Below are positions 36,459 to 44,405 of a stretch of 64,000 nucleotides of DNA, piece by piece. Within the stretch, counting starts at the first letter, position 1. Every line of letters begins with the position of its first letter. This stretch comes from Georhizobium profundi. GTDB taxonomy: Bacteria > Pseudomonadota > Alphaproteobacteria > Rhizobiales > Rhizobiaceae. Location of the stretch: positions 2,566,001-2,630,000 of the forward strand of contig NZ_CP032509.1 of the NCBI RefSeq assembly GCF_003952725.1, given 5' to 3'. Both the position numbers and the translations under genes were made by a program. Below the pieces are notes generated by a model. The model made no database searches and had not been told where the DNA came from. It worked only from the letters and a program-made list of their open reading frames with translations.

Positions 36459-36534
36459 CGCAGCGTGGGGAAGTGGTCATCCCATCTGGTTCATACCCAG
36501 AAGATCGTCGGTTCGAATCCGGCCGCTGCAACCA
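36459..36534 (+). tRNA. Phage-encoded tRNA with anticodon CAU, initiator-like
   Basis: 76-nt cloverleaf: acceptor CGCAGCG / CGCTGCA with a C1-A72 mismatch, D-stem GGGA / TCCC, anticodon stem TCTGG / CCAGA with loop TTCATAC (CAT at 36492-36494), 5-nt variable loop, T-stem GTCGG / CCGGC with loop TTCGAAT, discriminator A and encoded CCA. C1-A72 and the purine11:pyrimidine24 pair (G11-C24) are hallmarks of bacterial initiator tRNA; only two of the three G-C pairs of the initiator anticodon stem are present. It could also serve as elongator Met or Ile2. It starts 14 bp after the cro-like gene, so it is probably cut from the early transcript. Confidence 0.85.
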
Positions 36535-36615
36535 GCTTTGCGTCTGCATCTGCACCCCCTTCGTTGCGCGGTCCCTGATGGCGTTCGCGTGAGCTGAATT
36601 CACCATTTGCCGAAC

Positions 36616-36660
36616 AATCCCACCACGGGATTTCACGCCGGATAATCCCGGCGCGGGATT
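36616..36660. promoter_or_regulatory. Two AATCCC-N5-GGGATT palindromes upstream of early operon
   Basis: Identical half-sites AATCCC/GGGATT at 36616-36632 and 36644-36660, start to start 28 bp, ending 25 bp before the ATG at 36686. They look like a tandem operator unrelated to the CI sites. The binding protein is unknown. The rest of 36535-36685 shows no gene. Confidence 0.5.
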
Positions 36661-36685
36661 TCGTGTGCCTAGACGAGGGCACATC

Positions 36686-37189
36686 ATGAGCGAACTGACG
36701 AAAGCGCCGTTTTCCGATGCCTGGTTTCACCGGCTGAAGGCGGCGCAGCGCGACCTGATCAAGCGCTGCGGCGGGATCGACCGCGCTGCCGAGGTGACAT
36801 CGGTGTCGCGCAGCCAGGTCGGCCGCTGGAACAACGCCGGCGATCCGGACCTCGTGACGATCCCGGCGCTGCTGATGCTCGAAGCGGAATGCGGGCAGCC
36901 GCTGATCACGTCGGTGCTCGCAGGCATCGGCGGGCGCCGGCTGGCCGACCCCGACGAGCTGGACGCCGGCGGCGCAAGCTCATGCGCGCTGACCGCCCAC
37001 GCCGAAACGATTTCGCGGGCAGGGGAGCTAATGCAGGTCGGCGCCCGGGCTTTGGCCGACGGCAAGCTGACGCCGGCCGAAGCGACCGAAATGGACCGCG
37101 CCGCCTCGTCGATGGAGAAGAGCATCGCGGATCTCCGCACGGTTCTCTCTCGCGCCAAGGTGTTGCGCGTCGTGGGTGACGACCGATGA
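36686..37189 (+). CDS. Phage HTH regulator, CII/YdaS-like by position
   Basis: 167 aa. Residues about 15-50 (RDLIKRCGGIDRAAEVTSVS followed by RSQVGRWNN) form an HTH like those of phage regulatory proteins; the rest is helical with ADGKLTPAEATEMDRAASSM. First gene of the rightward operon after the tRNA, the position of CII-type activators. Assignment rests on the HTH and position only. Confidence 0.7.
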   Translation: MSELTKAPFSDAWFHRLKAAQRDLIKRCGGIDRAAEVTSVSRSQVGRWNNAGDPDLVTIPALLMLEAECGQPLITSVLAGIGGRRLADPDELDAGGASSCALTAHAETISRAGELMQVGARALADGKLTPAEATEMDRAASSMEKSIADLRTVLSRAKVLRVVGDDR

Positions 37190-37422
37190 CCGCCGCGCGG
37201 ATTAACCGGCTGCGGCCGGGGCTCTATCGAAGCCGCAAACTTGCGGCCCGGGATCCCGATAAGGCTGCACGCGTGGATGTCGAGGCCGGTTCGCCTCGGC
37301 GATCGCCGCTTCGCCGGCATGTCGATGTGCTCCATCAGGCGATTGGCTTCTGCGCGGTCAATCCTGTCGCCGACCGGTTGCCGGGCGGCCTCTTCATCCG
37401 AGGCTGGGCGAGCAATGGTTGA
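37186..37422 (+). CDS. Small hypothetical phage protein
   Basis: 78 aa, Arg-rich (MTAARINRLRPGLYRSRKLA). It fills the gap between two real genes with an ATGA overlap at its start and an 8-bp overlap at its end, which is the main argument for it. No family recognised. Confidence 0.5.
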   Translation: MTAARINRLRPGLYRSRKLAARDPDKAARVDVEAGSPRRSPLRRHVDVLHQAIGFCAVNPVADRLPGGLFIRGWASNG

Positions 37423-37915
37423 TTGGACCAGCAGCATGGCGGAAACCGCCAGAGATCTGCGCCGCGAGGGCATGAGCTGCGGGCTCATCGCGCAACGGCT
37501 CGGGGTGAGCCGCAATGCCGTTATCGGCAAGCTCAACCGCATGGGCGTGCCTTCGCCGCGCGAGCCTGGCGGCCATGGCGGACCTGGCACCCGTATCCAG
37601 CTCGGCAAGCGAGAGGCGCCCGAAACGCCGCGCGGTCCGAAGGCGGTCAAGCTCAAGGATGATCTGGCGCCAACCATCAAAGCATCGGCAGCCGGCCTGG
37701 ATGCCGAACGTTTGGCGGAGGACATCAGCCTTGCGCAGCTCGGAGGCTTCGCCTGCCACTTCCCGGTGAGCGGGCATCAGGTGGCTGCCGATGAACACCG
37801 GTTCTGCGGCCTGCCAGTTGCGGACCGCGACGCCGGCGAACTGAAGCTAAACCGTCGCTACTGCGCTCACCATGCCGCTCGCGCCCGTGCGCGCGACGGA
37901 CAGGCTGGGGTCTGA
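37415..37915 (+). CDS. GcrA-like cell cycle regulator
   Basis: 166 aa. The N-terminus ([20 protein letters not shown], then [20 protein letters not shown]) is the conserved GcrA HTH, and the C-terminal region with CHFPV...FCGLPV...YCAHHAARA matches the GcrA tail. GcrA in Alphaproteobacteria is a sigma-70 coactivator whose promoters respond to GANTC methylation by CcrM. A phage copy could redirect host cell-cycle promoters. Start 37415 fits the family. Confidence 0.85.
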   Translation: MVDWTSSMAETARDLRREGMSCGLIAQRLGVSRNAVIGKLNRMGVPSPREPGGHGGPGTRIQLGKREAPETPRGPKAVKLKDDLAPTIKASAAGLDAERLAEDISLAQLGGFACHFPVSGHQVAADEHRFCGLPVADRDAGELKLNRRYCAHHAARARARDGQAGV

Positions 37916-37917
37916 CG

Positions 37918-38250
37918 ATGGCGGCGCCCTTTCAGAAGATGGTCGGCGTGCAGGTGAGCGTGACGGCGCGGGCAAAGGCTCTGCTGGATGCCCAGGCACA
38001 GGCGCGCGGCTACTCGACCTCCGCCTGGTGCGGGCTGCTCTTCGACATGGCGTTCGCGGCGGTCTGCGCGCGCGAGAAGGGCGCCATTCACACCGATGCG
38101 GATCTAGACGCAATCGTCGGCGCCTGCCTGCTGCTCCATGCGCGCGCGAAATGGAACACGGCGGAGATTGCCCAGAAGCTGGGCGTTCCGGAAGCGACCG
38201 TGGTGCGCATCCTGGACACCTGGCGCGATTATCGGCGGGGCGAGGTGTAA
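37918..38250 (+). CDS. Hypothetical phage protein with HTH-like C-terminus
   Basis: 110 aa. The N-terminal half ([20 protein letters not shown], then [13 protein letters not shown]) resembles ribbon-helix-helix-type sequences; the C-terminal half ([20 protein letters not shown]) is a clear HTH. DNA binding is likely; target unknown. TAATG junction with the GapR-like gene. Confidence 0.7.
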   Translation: MAAPFQKMVGVQVSVTARAKALLDAQAQARGYSTSAWCGLLFDMAFAAVCAREKGAIHTDADLDAIVGACLLLHARAKWNTAEIAQKLGVPEATVVRILDTWRDYRRGEV

Positions 38251-38717
38251 TGGCCAATTACGATCCCTTCAGCCCGCGCAATCCGAAAGGCGCTTCTAAG
38301 TCGGCCAAGGTCAAGCGCGGCAAGGCGGCGGCTGCTGCCGATGATTCCGAGATGACCGTGACAATGACGTTGCCTGACGGCACCGAGACGCCAACAGCAA
38401 CGCTGTCGCAGCTCAAGGAAGCTTTAGACACGGTGAAGGACGGTAAGCCGGAGGCGCCATCGCCTTACACGAACGGCGTGGCGCGCGACCAGCTGCGCGC
38501 GTTTGTCGAACGGATCGAGCGGCTCGAAGAAGAAAAGAAGGCGATCGCCGACGACATCAAGGGCGTCTATTCGGAGGCGAAGGGCTGCGGGTTCGACACC
38601 AAGGCGCTGCGGCGGGTGATCGCGCTGCGCAAGCTCGATCCAGACGAGCGGGCGGAGCAAGAGGCGATCCTCGACACCTATCTCGTCGCGCTCGGCATGA
38701 TGCCGGAGCACGGCTGA
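38250..38717 (+). CDS. GapR-like nucleoid-associated protein (DUF2312)
   Basis: 155 aa. The C-terminal ~80 residues are the DUF2312/GapR core: [20 protein letters not shown] followed by [25 protein letters not shown] and a coiled-coil end ([16 protein letters not shown]). The N-terminal half is basic and unstructured. Host GapR binds overtwisted DNA ahead of the replication fork; a phage copy may assist its own replication. It sits between DNA-binding and methylase genes with overlapping stops and starts. Confidence 0.88.
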   Translation: MANYDPFSPRNPKGASKSAKVKRGKAAAAADDSEMTVTMTLPDGTETPTATLSQLKEALDTVKDGKPEAPSPYTNGVARDQLRAFVERIERLEEEKKAIADDIKGVYSEAKGCGFDTKALRRVIALRKLDPDERAEQEAILDTYLVALGMMPEHG

Positions 38718-39883
38718 TGAAGTATCAGCTCCTCCCGCCACTTTCCGACGATGACCGCGCCGCGCTCGAAGCCTCGATCGTCGCGCATGGCGTGCTCGTA
38801 CCGGTGGAATATGACGAGGATGGCAACATCCTCGACGGGCACAATCGCGTCGCGATCTGCGAGAGCCTCGGCCTCGTCGATTGGCCCCGCTTCGTGCGCA
38901 AGGGATTGGCGGAAGAGGAGAAGCGGACGCTGGCGCGCGAGCTAAACGTTTCGCGGCGGCACCTGACGGCAGCCCAGAAGCGCGATCTGATCGCCGACCA
39001 GCTGCGGGACACGCCTTCGATATCGTCGCGCGCGATCGCGCAGATGCTGGCGGTCGATCACAAGACCGTTGCGAAGGTGCGCAAGAGCCTCGTCGCTGGT
39101 GGGGAAATTCCCCACCATGAGGAAGTCGAGGGGCGGGACGGCGTCGTGCAGCCGGCGCGCAAGCCGATCCGCACGGCCTTCCTGCCGGAACCGGACAACG
39201 CGCGCGAGCTGATGGCAACCGCCAAATCGATCCGCGATCGCCAGCGTGAGCACGGGCGGCGGGTTCGTACCGATCTCATCAACGAAATCGCGGCGCGTGG
39301 AACCGTGGAGGCCGGCACGATGCCGGTCGCCGCCTATCCGATTCTCTATGCGGACCCGCCTTGGGCACAAGAAGCCTGGTCGGATGAGACCGGGCAGGAC
39401 CGGGGGCTGATGTACCCGGCCATGGATCTCGACGCGATCAAGGAGCTCTGCGCCGGAAAGACCTCGCCGGCGACGCGCGATGCGGTGTGCTTTCTCTGGG
39501 TAACGGCGAACCGAACCGATGACGGGATCGACGTTCTGCGCGCATGGGGCTTCGACTTCGTCACCTGCCTGATCTGGGACAAAATCGACATCGGGATGGG
39601 GCGATGGGTGCGGGACCGGCACGAGCTGCTGTTGATCGGCAAGCGCGGCGACTTCCCAGCGCCCCTGCCGGGAACGCAAGCGCCTTCGGTCCATGCAGAA
39701 AAGAAGGGTGGGCACTCCACCAAGCCGAGCTTTTTCGCGGAGATGATCGAGCGGCTCTATCCCGACATGCGCAAGCTGGAGCTTTTCCAGCGCGAGGCAT
39801 CACTCGCGCCGGACGACGTGCGCCGCAATGGCAGCTGGTCGTTCTGGGGCTTCGAGGCAGGCGAGGGCAGTTCCGATGGATGA
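38717..39883 (+). CDS. ParB-like domain fused to MT-A70 adenine methyltransferase
   Basis: 388 aa. Residues 1-60 are a ParB/Srx-type domain with DGHNR at 40-44; residues about 95-125 add an HTH (SISSRAIAQMLAVDHKTVAK). The MT-A70 domain begins near 205 with the catalytic DPPW at 213-216 and continues with FLWVTANRTDDGIDVLRAWG and LLIGKRGDFPAPLP. It should methylate adenine N6 in DNA. Such ParB-MT-A70 fusions are frequent in phages as protection against host restriction. TGATG start. Confidence 0.9.
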   Translation: MKYQLLPPLSDDDRAALEASIVAHGVLVPVEYDEDGNILDGHNRVAICESLGLVDWPRFVRKGLAEEEKRTLARELNVSRRHLTAAQKRDLIADQLRDTPSISSRAIAQMLAVDHKTVAKVRKSLVAGGEIPHHEEVEGRDGVVQPARKPIRTAFLPEPDNARELMATAKSIRDRQREHGRRVRTDLINEIAARGTVEAGTMPVAAYPILYADPPWAQEAWSDETGQDRGLMYPAMDLDAIKELCAGKTSPATRDAVCFLWVTANRTDDGIDVLRAWGFDFVTCLIWDKIDIGMGRWVRDRHELLLIGKRGDFPAPLPGTQAPSVHAEKKGGHSTKPSFFAEMIERLYPDMRKLELFQREASLAPDDVRRNGSWSFWGFEAGEGSSDG

Positions 39884-40202
39884 CCTGCTGCCGATCATCG
39901 AAGGCCTGCGCGACGCGACTGACGATGGGGCACGCGCGGACATGCTGCTGCGGATGCCGCTGGAGATCCTGCTTAAGCGCGAGCTGCAGATCCGCGAGGA
40001 GCTCACGCGGCTGAAGTTCCAGCCCGGGCTCGACTGGCTCGCAATCGAGATCTCCGCGCTTCGGCGTACGCGCAGCGAATACGGCGAGCTCGGCTTTTCA
40101 ACGGATAGGGCACTTCTCGGCGCGCGGCTCTCGCTCGCCTCGGTGCGGGACAAGCGGGACCGACCCGCGACGACAGGGGGCGCAGTTTCATGCAGCCAAT
40201 GA
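39876..40202 (+). CDS. Hypothetical phage protein between two methylases
   Basis: 108 aa, helical N-terminal half (RADMLLRMPLEILLKRELQI). No family recognised. It overlaps the methylase before it by 8 bp and the one after it by 13 bp, so it belongs to the same coupled transcript. Confidence 0.65.
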   Translation: MDDLLPIIEGLRDATDDGARADMLLRMPLEILLKRELQIREELTRLKFQPGLDWLAIEISALRRTRSEYGELGFSTDRALLGARLSLASVRDKRDRPATTGGAVSCSQ

Positions 40203-42115
40203 TCATCGACAGTTTCGCCGGCGGCGGCGGTGCCTCGACGGGTATCGAGATGGCGCTCGGTCGCTCGCCGGATGTGGCGATCAACCACTCGGCCGACGCG
40301 CTTTCCATGCATGCGGTCAACCATCCGGACACGCTGCATCTCGACAGCAACATCTGGGACGTCTCGCCACTGGAAGTGACGAAGGGGCGGCATGTGGGAC
40401 TCTTCTGGGCCTCGCCGGACTGCAAGCACTTCTCGAAGGCCAAGGGCGGCAAGCCGATGGATCGCAACATCCGCGATCTGGCGTGGATCGTCGTGCGCTG
40501 GGCGGAGGAGGCGAAGCCGGACGTCATCATTCTAGAGAATGTCGAGGAGTTCCGCACCTGGGGGCCACTCTGCAATGACGGCAAGCCGATTCCCGAGCTG
40601 CGCGGCCTGATCTTCGAGCAATGGATGAAGCGGCTGAAGAAAGCCGGATACAGAGTGCAGTGGCGCGAGCTTCGCGCTTGCGACTACGGCGCACCGACGA
40701 TCCGCAAGCGGTTCTTCCTGATCGCGCGGCGGGACGGCCGGCCGATCGTTTGGCCGAAGCGAACGCATGGAGATCCGAAGAAGCCGGATGACGCGAGGCT
40801 GATCAAGACCGGCAAGCTGAAGCCATGGCGCACCGCTGCGGAGATCATCGACTGGTCTCTGCCATGCCCTTCGATCTTCGACACTGCCGACGAGATCATG
40901 GCGAAGCACGGGGTGCGGGCCGTGCGGCCGCTGGCGGACAACACGATGCGCCGGATTGCGCGCGGCGTGATGCGCTACGTGCTTGAGGCAAAGCGGCCCT
41001 TCATCGTGGTTGCGAACCATGGAGGCGACCATTTCCGGGGGCAGGGCCTCGACGAGCCGGCGCACACGGTTGCTGCTGCCCGTGACGCCTGGGGGCTCGT
41101 GGTGCCCGTCGTCACGGCTGGGCAGCATGGCGGATCGAACCGCGCGGCCGATGCGCCGCTGCACACCATCACGGCCAGCCCGAAAGATCAGAACGCGATC
41201 GTTGCGGCGCACCTGACGAAGTTCCAGACCGGATCGACGGGCGCGCTTCTCGACGAGCCGCTGCCGACGGTGACCGCCAACAGCTATGTGAAGCGGCCCG
41301 GCGGGGCGGCGCCGATCGGCCTCGTCGCGCCGTACCTGGTGCCGCGCTACCAGGAGCGGGAAGGGCAGGCGCCGCGCGTCCGATCGGTCGAGGAACCGGC
41401 GGCGACCGTGGTGCCCGGCGGGAATGAAGGCGTGCTGGCGGCGGTACATCTGTCGCGCCAATTCGGTGCCTCGATCGGCACCGAGGCCAGTGAGCCTGTC
41501 GGCACGATCACGGCAGGCGGCGGAGGCAAAGCGGCGGTGGTTGCAGCATTCCTCGCGCAGCACAACAATGACAGCCGGCGCATTGGCGGGGTGAACCCGG
41601 GCCGCGCGGCCGACGAGCCGATCGCGACCATCACGCAGGCCGGTGCGCAGCAGGCCGTCGTCGCGGCGCATCTTTTGAACATGCGCGGTAGTGCAAGGCG
41701 CGATCAGAGCATCGAACGGCCCGCACCGACTGCGACGGCCGGCGGCAATCATGCTGCGCTGATTTCCGGCTTCCTGACGAAATACTATGGCGAGGCGCTG
41801 CCCAATCAGTCGCTAGACGAGCCGGTGCATACCGTGACGACGAAGCCGCGCCATGGGCTCGTGACGCTCGACATCGACGGGCAGACCTATGCCGTCGTCG
41901 ACATCGGCATGCGCATGCTGACGCCACGCGAGCGCTTCCGGGCGCAGGGCTTTCCCGACAGCTACATCATCGATCGTCGGCTCGATGGATCGGCTATCTC
42001 GGCGACCGTGCAGGGTTCCTGTTGCGGCAACAGCGTGCCGCCCCCCGTGGCCGCCGTGCTCGTCGCGGCAAACTGCGGGCACTTGGCGGTGGAAAAAAGC
42101 GGGGTGGCGTTGTGA
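40190..42115 (+). CDS. DNA (cytosine-5)-methyltransferase with repeated recognition region
   Basis: 641 aa C5 methylase. Motif I is DSFAGGGGAST, the catalytic Cys78 is in SPDCKHFS, motif VI is ENVEEF (116-121), motif VIII GAPTIRKRFFLIAR, and the C-terminal motifs IX-X are MLTPRERFRAQGFPDSYI and GNSVPPPVA. Between them lies an unusually long region (about residues 285-550) with eight D/EPxxTxTA-type units. Typical C5 enzymes have one. No restriction partner is adjacent, so it is a solitary or protective methylase. Confidence 0.92.
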   Translation: MQPMIIDSFAGGGGASTGIEMALGRSPDVAINHSADALSMHAVNHPDTLHLDSNIWDVSPLEVTKGRHVGLFWASPDCKHFSKAKGGKPMDRNIRDLAWIVVRWAEEAKPDVIILENVEEFRTWGPLCNDGKPIPELRGLIFEQWMKRLKKAGYRVQWRELRACDYGAPTIRKRFFLIARRDGRPIVWPKRTHGDPKKPDDARLIKTGKLKPWRTAAEIIDWSLPCPSIFDTADEIMAKHGVRAVRPLADNTMRRIARGVMRYVLEAKRPFIVVANHGGDHFRGQGLDEPAHTVAAARDAWGLVVPVVTAGQHGGSNRAADAPLHTITASPKDQNAIVAAHLTKFQTGSTGALLDEPLPTVTANSYVKRPGGAAPIGLVAPYLVPRYQEREGQAPRVRSVEEPAATVVPGGNEGVLAAVHLSRQFGASIGTEASEPVGTITAGGGGKAAVVAAFLAQHNNDSRRIGGVNPGRAADEPIATITQAGAQQAVVAAHLLNMRGSARRDQSIERPAPTATAGGNHAALISGFLTKYYGEALPNQSLDEPVHTVTTKPRHGLVTLDIDGQTYAVVDIGMRMLTPRERFRAQGFPDSYIIDRRLDGSAISATVQGSCCGNSVPPPVAAVLVAANCGHLAVEKSGVAL

Positions 42116-43452
42116 GTGCGCGCCTCCTCGGGCTCGGCTTTGGCTGCGACATGGGGACGCCGTGCCGCAAGCTGATCCTGCTCAAGCTGATCGACGCCTG
42201 CGACGACGACGGCAGCCGGATCTTCCCGGCGGTCGCGACGATCGCGCGCGCGGCGCAGTGCTCCACGCGGCAGGTGCAGCGCGAGCTCTCCACGATGGTC
42301 GATATCGGCCTGCTGGCGATCGTGCGCGCCGGCGGCTGCGGCCCGAAATCGACCCGTGAATATGCCATGGACCTGGCTGTGCTGCGGCGAATCGAGGCGG
42401 ACGGATGGAATGCGGTTTCGGCGCAGACGCCCGCAAATAAGGGTGACATGGTGTCACCCTTAGCGGATGACGATGATGCGCCTAAGGGTGACATGGGCGA
42501 CACGCCAAGGGTGACACCGGCGACAGATAAGGGTGACTCCCATTGTCACCCAACCCCTCCTTACCCCTCCAAAGACCCCTCAGAGAGAGAGGCGCGCGAG
42601 CGCGGGATCGATTCCGATCTGGAAGGGCAGGACGAAGGCGAGGCCGTCCAGGTCGACAGCCCGAAAGCCGATGAGCCGAAAGCGGGCGATCGACCGGGAA
42701 CGGCCGATTTCGAGAAGCGCGTCATGCGGCTCTGCAACGGTCGTGGCTTCGACGCCGGACCGTGGAAGAACTGGGACACCTCATCGCCCGGCCATGTGGC
42801 ACGGCAGTTCGCCAAGCTGACGGTCGACGAGCGTCTGGAAGCCGAGCGGTGGCGCGACGCCTATTTGCGGGACGTGGAGCGGAGGAAGAAACAGCCGATC
42901 CCGATCGCGAACTACCTGCGCGACAAGCTCTGGAACGGGCTGGATCCGAAGATCCTGGAGCGCGCGGAGAAGGCGGCGCTGGCGGCGAAGGGGCATGCGC
43001 CGAACGACCAGGCGGCGCCCTTCGGCAAGGCATGGGGCGCGTTTCGCTTCATCAATCTTCTGAAGCCGCATGGGCCACTGCCGAGGCCGTCGCTGTTCAT
43101 CCAGACCATGATCGAGCGAGGCGGCGACGAGGGCGAGAGCTATCGGCTCCAGCACCTCGCGACGCATGGCTGGCCGCTGGTTAATCGGATGCATACCGCT
43201 GCTGCGCAGGGGCGCGGATGGCAGGTGGACGCGGCAGCGCTGGCGCTTGGTGAGAGCTTCGAAAAGGTGCGGAGCGGCTCGGCGGAATGGGAGGCATGGC
43301 GTGCGCTGCATGAGCGGCGGGGCTGGCCATGGCTGCCGGACGGGCCGGACTGGATCTGGATGCCGGCGGGCGACGACCCTGACACGGCAATGGCGGAATT
43401 CGAGAATGCAGTGAAGGCGAAGGATGCGGACGATGATGATGAAGCGGCTTGA
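42112..43452 (+). CDS. Replication-initiator-like HTH protein
   Basis: 446 aa with GTG start (GTGA overlap). Residues about 20-75 (GSRIFPAVATIARAAQCSTR, then QVQRELSTMVDIGLL) are the winged-helix domain seen in phage replication O proteins and plasmid initiators. A hydrophilic middle (residues 105-205) follows, then a conserved-looking helical region (RYxxxRDVERRKKQPIPIAN-like context) and C-terminal WPWLPDGPDWIWMPAGDD. The coding sequence of the flexible middle contains an iteron array, as in lambda O. No helicase gene is adjacent. Confidence 0.75.
   Translation: MSARLLGLGFGCDMGTPCRKLILLKLIDACDDDGSRIFPAVATIARAAQCSTRQVQRELSTMVDIGLLAIVRAGGCGPKSTREYAMDLAVLRRIEADGWNAVSAQTPANKGDMVSPLADDDDAPKGDMGDTPRVTPATDKGDSHCHPTPPYPSKDPSEREARERGIDSDLEGQDEGEAVQVDSPKADEPKAGDRPGTADFEKRVMRLCNGRGFDAGPWKNWDTSSPGHVARQFAKLTVDERLEAERWRDAYLRDVERRKKQPIPIANYLRDKLWNGLDPKILERAEKAALAAKGHAPNDQAAPFGKAWGAFRFINLLKPHGPLPRPSLFIQTMIERGGDEGESYRLQHLATHGWPLVNRMHTAAAQGRGWQVDAAALALGESFEKVRSGSAEWEAWRALHERRGWPWLPDGPDWIWMPAGDDPDTAMAEFENAVKAKDADDDDEAA
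42438..42552. repeat. Iteron-like TAAGGGTGACA array, candidate phage origin
   Basis: Copies of AAGGGTGAC(A) begin at 42439, 42484, 42507 and 42529 on the plus strand; inverted copies lie at 42452-42462 and 42544-42551. The first pair forms a perfect 11-bp palindrome with a 3-bp spacer (42438-42462). Three direct copies are 22-23 bp apart, two helical turns. They lie inside the initiator-like gene, and a pyrimidine-rich stretch follows at 42550-42580. Confidence 0.65.
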
Positions 43453-44086
43453 AACCGGGTTCGCCGATGCCGAAGCGGCGCTGCGCAGAATGCAGAAGAC
43501 AGCCAACCTTCGCTCCATTGAGGCCAGTTTCCTCACGATGGCGAACCGGCACCAGCCAGGCGAACGGCGCTGGTATGCGCTTGTGGTGCAGAACGGGCAT
43601 GAGAAGGACGTGGCGGAGCGGCTCGACAAAGCGGATATCCACAGCTGGATTCCGATGCGCATCAAGAAAGGCCGACGCATTCGAGGGCGGAAGAGGCCGC
43701 CGATCGAGGCGCCTGTGATTGGCGGATTCGTATTCGTTGAAGTGGTGCCCGGAGCGGCATGCTTTGCCGGTCTGCGCGGCCTCAAGGGCGTGATCTGGAT
43801 CGTCGGTGCGGGCGAGACGCCGATGCCGATTCGGATGAAGGAACTGGAGCGATTCAAAGACTTGGCCAAGGGTGGCGCATTCGACAAGGGTGGGTCGCAT
43901 GATCCAGACGCGCTTCGGGCGGGCGACAAGGTGACGGTCGTCGATGGGCCGTTCGGGACATTTGACGGGCGCATCGAAGCACTGGGTTCAGGTGCGATGA
44001 AAGATGCTGCTCTGGTGCTGCTCGATGTGTTCGGTCGTCCATGCCCCTCATGGATGCCTCTTGCGCTGATCAAGCGACTCGATTAG
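43433..44086 (+). CDS. Phage NusG-like transcription factor
   Basis: 217 aa. Residues about 40-125 form an NGN domain (RRWYALVVQNGHEKDVAERL; IGGFVFVEVVPGAACFAGLR), and a KOW motif follows (LRAGDKVTVVDGPFGTFDGR). Host NusG/RfaH homologues of this layout bind RNA polymerase and act in elongation or antitermination. Its place at the end of the early operon, before the late genes, suits a late-gene antiterminator. ATGs at 43433, 43436 and 43439 are equivalent candidates after AAGGA. Confidence 0.8.
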   Translation: MMMKRLETGFADAEAALRRMQKTANLRSIEASFLTMANRHQPGERRWYALVVQNGHEKDVAERLDKADIHSWIPMRIKKGRRIRGRKRPPIEAPVIGGFVFVEVVPGAACFAGLRGLKGVIWIVGAGETPMPIRMKELERFKDLAKGGAFDKGGSHDPDALRAGDKVTVVDGPFGTFDGRIEALGSGAMKDAALVLLDVFGRPCPSWMPLALIKRLD

Positions 44087-44252
44087 CGAATCTGACCCAG
44101 GACGACCATCGATCTGTGTGCAGCGACTGAGGGCAGCGGCGAGACCGCTGACAAGTGAGGCGATAGCCTCCTCGCCGAGCGCCTGGTGATCCAGCCAATC
44201 CAGATGCGATTGGTGCCAATGGCGGCTTGTGACCGCTCTCCAAAATGACAAT

Positions 44253-44295
44253 GCAGCTACCGAGAAGGAAGGGACGTTGCCATCTCGGTAGCTGC
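44253..44295 (+). other. 13-bp perfect hairpin in the early/late intergenic region
   Basis: GCAGCTACCGAGA (44253-44265) and TCTCGGTAGCTGC (44283-44295) with a 17-nt loop. No T tract follows. It dominates the 319-bp gap 44087-44405, in which I find no gene; a late promoter or cos site may also lie here. Confidence 0.55.
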
Positions 44296-44405
44296 AAAGG
44301 CCGCTCTTCTTGCTGGAGCGTTGGATCGCATTTCCACTACGATTTGAGGGGCAAATCGTTCCATCCGAAAATTCTGATCTTTCATCTTTCTTAGGGCTGA
44401 AGCGG

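Noticed and set aside
40532..41752. 406-aa minus-strand frame
   Set aside because: Shadow of the C5 methylase, whose motifs are all in the plus frame.
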